Assembly (NCBI GenBank): GCA_963693085.1
Contig: OY856410.1
Span: 1,333,020,304-1,333,084,303, forward strand
Origin: Alisma plantago-aquatica
Taxonomy: Eukaryota; Streptophyta; Magnoliopsida; Alismatales; Alismataceae
Reading direction: 5' to 3'
Length of the DNA: 64,000 nt
Shown: in pieces, positions 22,490-33,380 of the stretch
Layout of the letters: each line of letters starts with the position of its first letter
Numbering within the stretch: the stretch's first letter is position 1
The notes under the pieces: model-generated
What the model was told of the DNA's origin: nothing
What the model saw: the letters and a program-made list of their open reading frames with translations, nothing else
The model's database searches: none
Program-made: the position numbers and the translations under genes

Positions 22490-25400
22490 TTCTTATGTCC
22501 ATCAGGGCTCCCATGTGGCTTCACCCTTTCCATGGTGTTTCCCAAGAACCTTCATTATCTCATTTTCTTCCATCTGAGTTCTTTCTTACCTTGGTATATC
22601 GTACCCTCATAGGTGACTTAGGACTTTTCAGCCTTTCAAAATTTGAATAGGTTCAAGGCACAACACCTGGCTTGAGTACCTCACATAGTGCTCTAGATTA
22701 GACTCATGAAACACATCATTTTATCCTGAGGGGTAAGGTTAACACAACCATCTCCACCAATCCATCTCAAATTGACCCATATATCGGGGACTCAGCTTTC
22801 TCAGTTGTATCTTAGAGTGGTCGAATTTTCACATCACATATTCTCCCACAGTGAACTGCCTATCAGTCTGCTTTGCATCAGCTCATGACTCATGTCACCA
22901 CTGGGCTCTCTCTCAGCCATTGCACGATCAAAGCAACTTCATCTGCACACACTTGTGGTTCTTTTCTGACCTCCGCGAGGCCTCCTTCACCAACATCATC
23001 ATAATGAAGTGGTGACCGACACAACCTCCCTATAGAACTTCTTGCATCCCGATAAAGGCTATGGTGGTTAACATCACATCTTAAGAACTGTCTCTATGTA
23101 TCACCCTAAATGAGCACACATGCTCTCATCAAATCATATTGTCCATTAGTATGGGGTGATAAACTGTACTATCATCGACTTCATCATGTATCCACCCCCA
23201 CCTCATGGAATTGAACCTTGGTCATACCCAAGAACTTTTGAACTCACATCATGGTGTAGTTGAACCATCTCTTTTCATATGTAGTTCAACCAAATATGTC
23301 CCTTGACAGAACTCTTCTTTTCTCATGTCATCAAGGTAAGGCGATCTACCATAATTCATATTGTATCTTGACCTTTCTTGTTCAGGGTAAACTTACCACA
23401 ACACCCATAGTGGTGAACTCCCATTCCCTCTCGGGGACTCTTTATCCTCTATGTCAAAGCACTGGGTTACTGGTGTTCGTCCTTCACCTCCTGGCTTGCA
23501 TGGCCACATGCTACATGCAACTTTGTTTTAAGCATCCAGAATGCTACCATCACTTACTATCTTTGTAGTATCAAGGTATATCATGACCTCCTGTATTGTT
23601 ATGATTCCTCAAGCTTGATACCTCGGAAACCCTAAACCACTCTCAAAAGGGGTTTTATTACCTTCCTATCCAAAGAAGTGTATCTGAGGTTCTATCACCA
23701 TCCTTTTACTACATCAAGGACTAAACTGGCTACCCAAACAACCATTAACTTGTTCAACATATCTTATTACATCTGAGTATTAGCCAAAACACATCTTCTT
23801 TCCAAACTTAGGGTTAGCCAAACAACCTCAACTTCTTCTAGCCTCTAACTAAACTAGGCAGCTAGATCTCAACCAGAGCATTCATTACCACCTCTCATCC
23901 TTAAGTGTTAGGTAACATACACCTCCATGTATTATACTTATCATCTCATCTCAAACTCTAAGTCTATCTTCATCAAGAAGCTCTGAGCTCATCCTCACTG
24001 TGATCAAACTTGACCTTGGTTAAATTCCACATAGCTTCTGCTAAAAACATCCTTATTTCTCTTACTATTTGTAAACCATACATGTATCGTTCACTCCACA
24101 AGGGTATGTTATTATCTCTATCCTCATACCTCATAGCAACGTTCCAACTTCCATCATGTTTTATCCTTGGTGTAAGGCATGCGTACTGTCCTATCTCTCA
24201 CTCCCATAACAAGAAGAAATAAGCATTTGGCGGCCGTCCAGATACAGAGTTCTTCCCATTCTAGGAGTACAGATGGTACATCCCACCTTGCCAGTACACC
24301 TTCAAATCTAAGTTGAAATGTGAAACTCATGTCTCTACATCACAAACATCATGATATCAAAATTTCTTCCATGGAAAACTAATCTGAAACCTACTTGGGT
24401 CACCACACAATCCTTGGTCATCTCCTCTAGGTCTATAGGGTGCCGACACTTTTGGGGTCATCCCTCTTCCCTTATGCATCTAGAGAGTGCCCTCCTCATC
24501 TGCCCTTTGGGTCCCATGAGTTCATGAAGGTGATCAATCTCCTAACCCATGGCCCTCAGACAATGATAGATGTTACCTCCCGACCCTATGGTCATGTGCA
24601 ACTAGGGAATTAGGCAACTCTGTCTTTCATCGGTCTTATCCCTACCTGACCCTTGGATAGACTTAGGATTCTATCACAGTACATGTTCAACTCAGAACCT
24701 TACCTAATCCTTCATCATCTCTCTCTACATCCTTGGGCTGTCTTTTATCCTTTCATAAGGGTCATGGTGACCTGCCTACCTTGGTCGAGCCCCATACCGG
24801 TTACCTCCATGGTAACACATCCACATTCACTTAGAGATCGTTATCTATGGGTATATAGGTTCATTCTCATGCCATGTACTCTTCACTTAGCTACTCAAGA
24901 TCCTATGAAACCTCCTTAGGTTACCTCAAAACCAACCAAACTGGTAAACTTCCTACCAAAGGGTCGCTCTCCCAGGATGGGAGGAAACTACACCCTTATA
25001 ACAAAGGTCACAAGCATTCTTAGGGTTTACATCCATATGAGCATGCTTAAACCAACAACTACTAAGGCACAAGCGTACCTACAAAACCATGCTAGGTCGC
25101 ACTTGTTCTCATCATCAAAATTACATCAACTTAGTTGTGAGGGGTTCATCAAACATACCCTTAACGTAAGGGATTTACTTTACCTCTACACATGAGGAGT
25201 ACCATGCTCGGAACTATAGAGACTCAAATCTCATCAGGAGCATCGGATACACTGCTTCCCCTCTTAGGCCTAGGAACCCTAGGTTCTCCTTTGGATATCC
25301 AACTGCATGCTCAAAATCTTAACCATGAATCAAGCATGTCCAAGGTATGTCATGTACCTCCATGATATTTCTACTTGAGCAATGCTTCGGAGTTGAGTCA

Positions 25401-26730
25401 TCGTCCAAGGCAACCAACTAGGTATAAAGCCTCACAACGGGTTACCTAAACCTCCTTAGGGTTTAAAGCACTCTTTATCTCATCCAGCAGGTAACCACTT
25501 GTACCATGGGTACTAGAAGCATCGTCCTCTCTCTAGGGTTTGGTTCCTCTAAAGGCAACCAAGATATCATCAGCCTCTAGGAATCAAGCATAAGGCAACC
25601 ACTATCATCCACGTAGGTCGCATCATCCTTAACTCCCCACTATTCCTCAAGTTTCGGGGTTTTAGACTTCCAACCCCCTTGTTGGGGTCCTGCTTCCTCT
25701 CTCTAGAGCTAAAACCACCCCTAGCCATACCTACTAGAGGTCCCTTCTCCGTGAAGGCTCATGCTCTCAAGAAAACCCCTATGTGGTTGAAGCCTATGCT
25801 CAACTCATGTTTGGCTCAATATTATTCATATCTTTTTTTTTGCTTATCTCATAAGCCATCCATCTTGCCCTTCTGGCCAGGGTTTCAACCTACTACTGTA
25901 CCACTGACGTACTCTGGGGGCATGCTATCCCTGACTTGCATAAGCATAGGGTTTCTATAGGTCCTTCACTAACTTCATCCATGAAGGAGCTACCCTTTGC
26001 TCTAACACGTACGACCCTTTCCCGGGTTGCCAAAGGTGCTAGGTCATCCAACCTCTCATGGCTCGTATGGCAATCCAAAGGTATATCTATCCAAACACCC
26101 AGTCTACCATGACATATAACTCATCATGTCATCTTCACTTAGGGTTAGGGTTAACATCATCCTCAAAGGATATGCTAGGTCTCTACCTTCAATGGAGGTC
26201 TCTACCTCCAAGACTAACTCTCTCCACTCATCCTCCTGATAAGGAGGTCTATCCTCAGGTCTCTCCTGAGGGCAATGACAACTCGTGTCATACGACCTAA
26301 GCATGTATCTATTCTTTAGTTTGCGCTTAATCTATTAAGCTTATGTCCATGACATCTTATTTACATGCTTTTCATTAATTTGGTGGAGGATTCCTTAGAC
26401 CTTATTAACTTTACCCATACCTCCAGAGGGTGAGGAGAAGATAGAAAACCCTAATCCTTAAGGTCCTTAATAGAATTTGAGTTGAGAAGGGATGAACAAG
26501 ATGAGAGAGTCTGAAAGGTATCTTATTTCGATTCATACCCTAAGACATTGGACAGGCAGTCACACGGATTCGGGAGTCCTCGTATTCCGACTAGCGGTGC
26601 AGAGGTAAATATTTCCAGCCCCGATCGTGATCCTTTTCTAGACACCTCTATCTTTCGGATAATCCTCTAATAACTCCCTTGGGTTCTACAAAATTTGTAA
26701 AATTTAATAATTATTAAAGATTAATTACGG
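22490..26730 (-). pseudogene. Degenerate gypsy gag-pol remnant
   Basis: Only fragments of pol can be recognised, all on the minus strand. At 22600-22500 there is a chromodomain-like segment (IMKVLGKHHGKGEATWE). At 22865-22740 the post-integrase linker can be read (QFTVGEYV, then KLSPRYMGQFEM). At 23420-23330 the start of the integrase core remains (KGQDT and MVDRL, separated by a stop). Order and orientation fit a chromovirus pol read from right to left. I could not identify protease, RT, RNase H or gag with confidence in the remaining 3 kb, which should contain them. Stops and shifts are so frequent that decay must be old relative to the modest divergence of the flanking LTRs. Confidence 0.65.
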
Positions 26731-26737
26731 AACCTAC

Positions 26738-26749
26738 GCTCTGATACCA
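26738..26749 (-). other. Primer-binding site of the minus-strand gypsy
   Basis: GCTCTGATACCA is the exact complement of TGGTATCAGAGC and lies two bases from the right LTR. It establishes minus orientation and Met-tRNA priming. Confidence 0.9.
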
Positions 26750-26751
26750 AT

Positions 26752-29700
26752 TGAAATGACCCCGCCTCCCGGTAACCCCCAATTAAGGGAGACCGAAAGT
26801 TTGGTGCCATTATCCAATTAATAGTATCAAAGGTTCGACAAATAATCAATAACAATTATGAAATTCTACTAACTAATTGGAATTTGGTATAAAATTAAAA
26901 CTTTACTTACCTTTGAAAACCTTGGAAATCTATCTATCCTTGTCTTGAATTATTCTATCTAATCCTCCTTGCACTTTATTTCTTTTTCCACAATGTGTCA
27001 CTTTACGGTTTGTTCTTTCAATTGTTATTCCTAAAACGCCGACAAACAAAACGTTGGTCATTATATCGAAATATACTGGTATGTGGGAACAACCAAAATC
27101 TTGCAAATATGGATAACAATTTAATAATCACAATCAAACTAATTAACAAGACAATTTACACTTTTCAGTATGACATTCTCCATCGCTTTTGCCCTAACCC
27201 TGGCATACCCACATTAGGGTGCCCTTTTGCCAATGACTTAAGGCCACCTTCTCAATCCCGAGCTTGGTGCCTGGGGGTCACCACTCATGGTGCCCACTAG
27301 TCATGCAATATCATAGGCCACCTTCTTGGTGCCTGGGGTCACCACTCAAGGTGTCCATTGGTCTACCCATCTGGGCCTGACCTTTAGCACCATTCATCAG
27401 GGTGGCATGTAGGTGCGAGAATCCATACTTCTATTTTTTTTAATGTGATAATCATAGTGACTTTATGATTTGCATGTATAAACATCCAACAGATAATTTG
27501 CATTCAATGCGATTAACCATCCGAAAAATCTTCGGGAAACTAAGGCGGTTATTCATAATTAACCACATACCTGATCCAGAGCAACTTGATTGTCCAAGCA
27601 ATAAGGATAAAGAACAAGCAAAAAGCAATCAACAATATCCTAAAATTAATGTATGGGATCCAAGTGTTATAGTTTATCCAGAACATTCTAAAGCTAGACT
27701 TGGATTCCACCTTAGGCTTTCTAGACCACATTAGGGTTTTATTAGGGTTTTTGCCTCCATAACGCTTTTATCATATTAAATGCTCTCTTAGTTCATAAAC
27801 CCTAATTTCAACATTATAAGCCCAATTAAAGTCGATTATTTCTCTTTTATACCAAAACTACCTTCTTTATCCTTTTAAGTTATTTCAAGGTCATTATACT
27901 CAATTATCACCTTTAGTTTCTTTCGGATTAACAACTCATAATTCATTATGATCTAATTCACCTATGAACTCCATTTATCATTAATTCTAACGTTATCCTT
28001 TTGAAAACCCTAATCGTCATATTAAGGGTATATATCCATGATTAGGAACTTTTATATTTAAAATATCTTAGAACCATCATTTAACAACATATTATCATAT
28101 TTTTCGAATTGAATATGACCTTATCCTCTTTTACCCTAAATTAGGGTTTCTAAGCACTTAATCATTCATAATTGGTGTGAAAACCCTAAATCATGTAATA
28201 AATCATATAGATTAGGTTCAAGTTCATCATTAACGTTTCATCAGGTTACTATTACCTAATTTTTCCAATTAAGCATCATGAACCTAGCCATTATTTTCAA
28301 TTGGGGTTTCTACCATGATTTCAAAGCACTTTTCATTAACTTAACACACTTTTGCAAATATGAACGAATTCAGCATTTAAAGGTATTTTTATTGGATTCT
28401 ACGCATTCTCCTGATCAATTTTCATGTATACATTTTTCTCATCTGAGCTTTCTAGATCAAGATATGATTTTTATAAAGAAAACCCTTTTTGTTGATTTTT
28501 TAGCAAATTCCAGAAAACATGGGTCGTTAGATTGATGATCCGTTGGTCCACTCAGGATCCAATGATCAGAGTCATGAACTCTATCTTTTGTTTTAATTGT
28601 GAAGGACCAAACTACCCTTACCTCTTTAGAAGGAGACGAAGGGCATTCTAGTAAAATGGCGGGGTCCCTTCTTCAACCTCGTGACGCGCCATCCTCCGTT
28701 CTGATGGTTGGTCAACCTCTTAGTTGACTTCGAGATCCTTGGTGCCTACTAGTGTGGGTATGGTCCAGGAAGTTCCACCTTGCTCCGACGAATCTGGCAA
28801 GATGCCCAATCGCCCAAACAGACTCGTCCTTCACCCTGAACCACTCGTCGGAAATCCGCTGTGGTTTACTGGTTGTAGAGGGGGGTAGGTTAGATCAAAA
28901 CTGAAGATTGAAAACGTCTCTCGACTCATCGTCGAGCTCTGTAGCGATGGGGATAATTTTTACGGATGCTGGCACCTTCAAGTGCCCTCCTTTATTTAGG
29001 CTTAAGACCTGGGAGTCCTGTGGTTTGGGGGTTTCTCCCCTTGTCGATGATAGCTCTCAAAGTTAGGGTCTAACTTATTCAGAAAGATCTCCCAAAACTG
29101 ATGGTCTTGTTAGTTCATCGAATCATTGCTTCCAAACTGAGAAAAATGAATTTTCAAATTCATCTCCCAGTCCCACAGGACTCAGTGTAGATGACGCACA
29201 GATGCCCTCAGGTTTGTAGTCCTCTGGACCATGAGATCATCCAACGGCCAACGTTGCTCCCCTCTATAACAAAAATCTAAACAAGAGTTAAAAAGGGTAA
29301 TTAAGCATGTTAACTTGGAAAATTCATTTCTCTTTCCTCATTTAACATTTTCTTCTCAAGTTTTAGGGAAAACTCCATCTTGGCATTATCTAGCCTTTCA
29401 TCAAATTTGGAGGTTAAATTCCAACGGTTGAGAGTGTTTCCTTCTCAGCCAAGTTATTCATCAATTAATCCAAAATCAAGTAGTATTCCTTTTCCCTTTA
29501 CCATTATCTTGTTATTTTGGGTCCCTTGGACATCAAGGAAACTTAGAGGCATGAATTCCCATATTGGGGAATATCTTCTTACTTTTATCTTCTTATCTAT
29601 TTCTATTTCTCATATTTACCCTTTTTATTTTGCATTTTCCCTTTTTCTTAAAATATCTTTTAAGAATTTCTCTCTGTATCTCTTATTATTTTCCTCATTT

Positions 29701-30169
29701 GTATTCCTTTTAATATTAGGAATCCTTGGAATACGAAATTCCACCAAGTATTATTCCATTATACCTCTTTCCACTTATTTTCCATATTTCATCAATGTTT
29801 TTAATTTCTTTATTAACAAAGAAATACTTTATTGGTCTTTTCTTTTCTTGTTGCTTTATCTTTGCAACTTTGGACTCCTTGGAACCTAAGGAACCCAAGA
29901 GGCACGAAATTCATTCTTGGATTACATTCATTTTCCTTCTAGAGATTTCTACATCATCTCTCTTTTCTCAACAACTCAATTATTCATTAATTAATTGAAT
30001 TTCCTTGTTATTTGTCCCAGTAGCCAATAAAGCCCACAAATCAAACAACAAGGCTATTTTAAACAAAATCCATTTATTCACAACAAATTATATCATTATT
30101 TGTCCAAATATCTTTAATATGAGAAATTACATTTCTCACCAAAGGAACCCAAAATTTGGGGTTGTAACA
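26752..30169 (-). repeat. Right LTR (5' LTR) of the minus-strand gypsy
   Basis: This LTR is collinear with the left one and ends TGTAACA on the plus strand before TTAGG. As the 5' LTR it would drive transcription, but the site matching TATATAAG in the left LTR reads CTAAATAAAGG here (around 28990-29000), so this candidate promoter is altered. Confidence 0.87.
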
Positions 30170-30823
30170 TTAGGGTTTTTAAGTCTTTAATGAATGCTTA
30201 TAATGCTAATACATGAACATGGTTATGATAATAGGACAAGTGGATTCTGATCTTACTTAGGGTTTTAGAAAGTGGTTTCTAGGACTCTAAGGAAGAGGCA
30301 TGTGCATTTACACCTTAAGTTGGGAATATTTGTGCTTTAACCTATTTTTCTCTAATGAGGCTTTATTACCCTATTTCATATACTCTTGAATCTTTTGCTA
30401 TACTTGCCTCATAAATCAATTTTGGAATATTATTCTTGGGTCTTGGTACCCCACTACCATGTTCTATTTAAATGATGCTATTTCTTGCCATAGATTCTAG
30501 CATGATGATTTTATTAGACTAACTAGCTATAATAGTGGTACTTATATACAACCACCCATAGTAGGGTATGAATTCATTCACCCTGGGGAACGTCTTATTC
30601 TCCCCCACATACTAAATGTGTGTAGGTGATTGGGAATGTTCTATTCTCCCCTTACCTTTTGGTTGAAGGTCCTATAGGTGCCTCAACCCTACTTAGTTAA
30701 GGTAGTCAATATTAATCATGCATGTAATTCTTTTATTATACTTTGTTTATGGCAAGAATATATTGAAAGTAGCCTCATTCTCTTGTCATCTTCATATTAT
30801 GATGAACTCTAGCCTATTTTTAT
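30170..30823 (+). repeat. LTR C, second segment (with TTAGG duplication)
   Basis: LTR C resumes after the second TTAGG copy and matches about 7240-7893 of LTR A. It ends with CCTATTTTTAT (30813-30823), the target duplication of the LINE. Confidence 0.85.
30813..30823. repeat. Target-site duplication of the LINE (left copy)
   Basis: CCTATTTTTAT is repeated at 53638-53648 after the poly-A tail. In LTR A the site occurs once, at about 7887-7900. An 11-bp duplication is in the usual range for L1 insertion. Confidence 0.88.
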
Positions 30824-31174
30824 AGAGATGTATTAGGGAAAGAACCCTAAGCGGGAGCGGGAGCGAAACCCTAGATAGATCTGATCTGCCGTCGGCGGAG
30901 GCCGCCGTAAGCACCCCTCCGGTTGGGCACCCCGCCCACCAGAGTCCACCCAGATCATCACCTCCCTCTCTTTCCCGTCCTAGCCAGTGTCTGGGTAGAG
31001 ATGCTCCCTTCACCGCTCCTACGGAGGGTAACGCGGCAGAGCGTTAAATATCGGCGGGCGCAGAGTGCGGTGGATGAACGGCGTAACAACTTCGCCTCCA
31101 CTTCAACACCAATAGATGATGTGATTCCTGATATCAGAAACATCCTTAGATCTCCCACGCGGTAGACACTGATC

Positions 31175-32761
31175 ATGGATGCACAGCCCATGAATAACAC
31201 GTTGGTTCATGATAATATGACGAACCCTTCTCCTTCTCAGTTGGTGAATGAAGATCACACGTTGATAGTGCAACAGTCGTCTATGGGGATAGAGCAGTCA
31301 CAAGGAGGCATGAGAGCGATGGCGGAGAACATAGAACGAGAGACTGATCATCCAACGAACCCACCTATCGGTCGAGAACCTCCCACTGATGTTCCTATAG
31401 ACACACAGACCGGTAATGGGACCATACCGGTGCTGAGCGGGGATGACCAGGTGGTCGATGAACCTAGGTTGAATCCACCACGGATCACCGCTGTCGGAGA
31501 GCAGGATAGCACGAAGAAGAAAGGATTTGTTTATGGTATACCTAAGGATACTTATTATAATTGCATGTCTAAATGACATTGGCAATCTCAATGCACACGC
31601 CGTCGGGTATGCTACAGATGTCAAAAACCTGGACATGAATCTAGACGTTGTCGAGCGATCATCTACACCAAACCGCCAGACATATCATCATATCATGCGT
31701 TTCCTCCTTTACCGGTCAGTATACCGGCTCGAGGCGGTAATCAACATGTGGCCAGAAGGATCAAGGTTGATCTTGGTCCGGATGATGAGATGCGGAGGAG
31801 GAGAGAGTCATCACTATCTAAGGCGATGGAGATATCGTGGCACCTGAGGGTTCGATGGGATGATTTGGTGATTCCAGTCAAGAGGAGGTGGCCTCAAGCT
31901 CTTTATTTCTATAGATATGCACCTACGAAGGTGATCGTTTTCTTTAACTCGATAGAAGAGGTGAGATCGGCTGTTTCAGAAGGTCTTTTGGACCCCTGGG
32001 GAGTGCCATTAGTCTTGAACACGATGGAAGGTTGACAAGATTGTCAGATTCGAGAACATTTCTGGTTTTGGGTTTCTGGGATACCTCTTATATGCAGGGA
32101 TAGAGACTCGATTGAGAAGATGATGTCAGCTTTTGGGAATATGAGGAGTGTTTCTACTTGGAAGAAGTAGGAGAATGATGTCTCTGGTGTGTTGGTTGAG
32201 ATGGAAGCGTTCACAGAGGATGTCCCACAGTTCATAAACCTGAATTATGGTCATAGAAGATCTTTGATCAAGCTACAGATGGTGGCTCGAGGGCAACTTT
32301 CCTCCCCGGAAGTGGTTTTGACTGAAGAAGGAAAGGAGATTGGCATACCGATGGAGATAGTTTTGGAACACATACCACACGATGACAGGCAGGATCTCAG
32401 TAGGGACAAACACAATGTGGAAGATCGGACAGCACATAGAAACGAGGAACCGGAAGTGGAGAGCCAGACACATGAGCACAGATCGTTTGTCATTGAAGAT
32501 AGAAGATTGGTTATGAACCAGGAAGGATATAGATTGACACTCATACATCGTAGTTTGGAGGATTACCTATGCTTTGAACCAAGGGATGTTCCAAACCGAA
32601 GAAGGGGGAGATCCACAGCTGAACATACACAGAGACATAGCTCGGGGCAGGACCACATGGTTAAACAAAAACAGCGTCGACCTTCTAGAAGGTGGTCTGT
32701 AGATGATGAGCGTTGGATCTCAGATGATGGTTACAGTGATGGGGAACGTCATACTTTCTGA
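31175..32761 (+). pseudogene. LINE ORF1 (RNA-binding, zinc knuckle), three nonsense codons
   Basis: One frame of 529 codons runs from the ATG to 32761 without any frameshift, but with in-frame stops at 31574-31576, 32033-32035 and 32168-32170. A CCHC knuckle, CYRCQKPGHESRRC (CX2CX4HX4C), lies at 31610-31651. It is followed by a segment resembling the domain after the knuckle in Karma-like plant L1 ORF1 proteins (VIVFFNSIEEV, then PLVLNTMEG and WVSGIPLICRDRDSIEKM). The C-terminus is charged. ORF1 proteins coat LINE RNA and accompany it to the nucleus. Decay purely by point nonsense suggests the gene was intact at insertion. ORF2 begins about 40 bp after its stop. Confidence 0.78.
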
Positions 32762-32801
32762 AGGGAGTCTTTCTGACGTTTGGGGTCCTTTTTATAAGTT
32801 T

Positions 32802-33380
32802 ATGGAATTGAAGGCCTTTTTTTGGAACATTAGAGGGGCTGCGAATAATCCAACTCGAAGAGTCCTTAGTAACATATGCAGGAGACATAAACCGGAGATT
32901 ATTTGCTTGATGGAGCCATTTCTCCAAGCTGAAAGGGTGTAGGAGCTTCTTGATTTAGTCCATTTGGACTGGTTTATTGATAACACTTTGGAAAGAGGCA
33001 AGATATGGATGTTTGTTGATCGTAGTTTTGATCCACAAGTGGTATGTTCTCATCATCAACATATAACAATCCGCATTACTGATCTGAATGGCACACATGC
33101 TTTCTTCACTGGCGTGTACGCTAACTGCGACACTTACAGAAGGAGGGATTTGTGGGAGTCTATCAGGGTTTTATCGGCTGACATTGGTGACGCCAGATAG
33201 CAGATTGGGGGAGACTTCAATGTGGTGCGGAAGATAGAAGAGAAGAGAGGTGATACACCTCCTGGTGAGGTGGACATGTCGGACTTCAATAACTTCATTG
33301 CAGATGCAAATCTGACAGAGGCACCTTTTGATGGCAGCAAATTTACATGGGTTAATAAACAATACCTTACACCGACTTCC
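32802..33380 (+). pseudogene. LINE ORF2, endonuclease (APE-type) part, broken
   Basis: ORF2 starts MELKAFFWNIRGAANN, the typical opening of a plant L1 endonuclease, which nicks target DNA to prime reverse transcription. Further family landmarks are ICLMEP, then GGDFNVV with the metal-binding Asp-Phe-Asn, and FDGSKFTWVN near the domain end. The frame is continuous but has stops at 32940-32942 and 33198-33200. At about 33375-33380 it meets the chromovirus array through the six bases ACTTCC, which fit both sides. The remainder of ORF2 resumes at 50902. Confidence 0.82.

Larger units (their letters stand above)
19009..30169 (-). mobile_element. Ty3/gypsy chromovirus-like element with 3.4-kb LTRs and decayed pol
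   Basis: Two LTRs (19009-22422 and 26752-30169) flank a 4.3-kb interior. The complement of the Met-tRNA primer site sits beside the right LTR and a purine tract (complement of CCTTCCCCTGTT) beside the left one, so the element reads right to left. TTAGG duplications flank it. On the minus strand the interior retains chromodomain-like, linker and integrase motifs in different frames, pointing to a Tekay/Del-type chromovirus. An interior of 4.3 kb could hold a gag-pol, but stops are frequent throughout, so the element cannot make its own proteins. It sits in LTR C of the three-LTR element and is therefore younger than it. Confidence 0.87.

Noticed and set aside
26738..26749. Met-tRNA-like sequences, also at 8309, 15276, 37088 and 46628, considered as tRNA genes
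   Set aside because: Only the 12-base primer-site complement is present; there is no cloverleaf sequence around them.
30923..31165. 80-codon frame upstream of LINE ORF1
   Set aside because: It overlaps the GC-rich 5' leader and stops just before the ORF1 ATG. No family landmark was seen, so it is treated as leader sequence.
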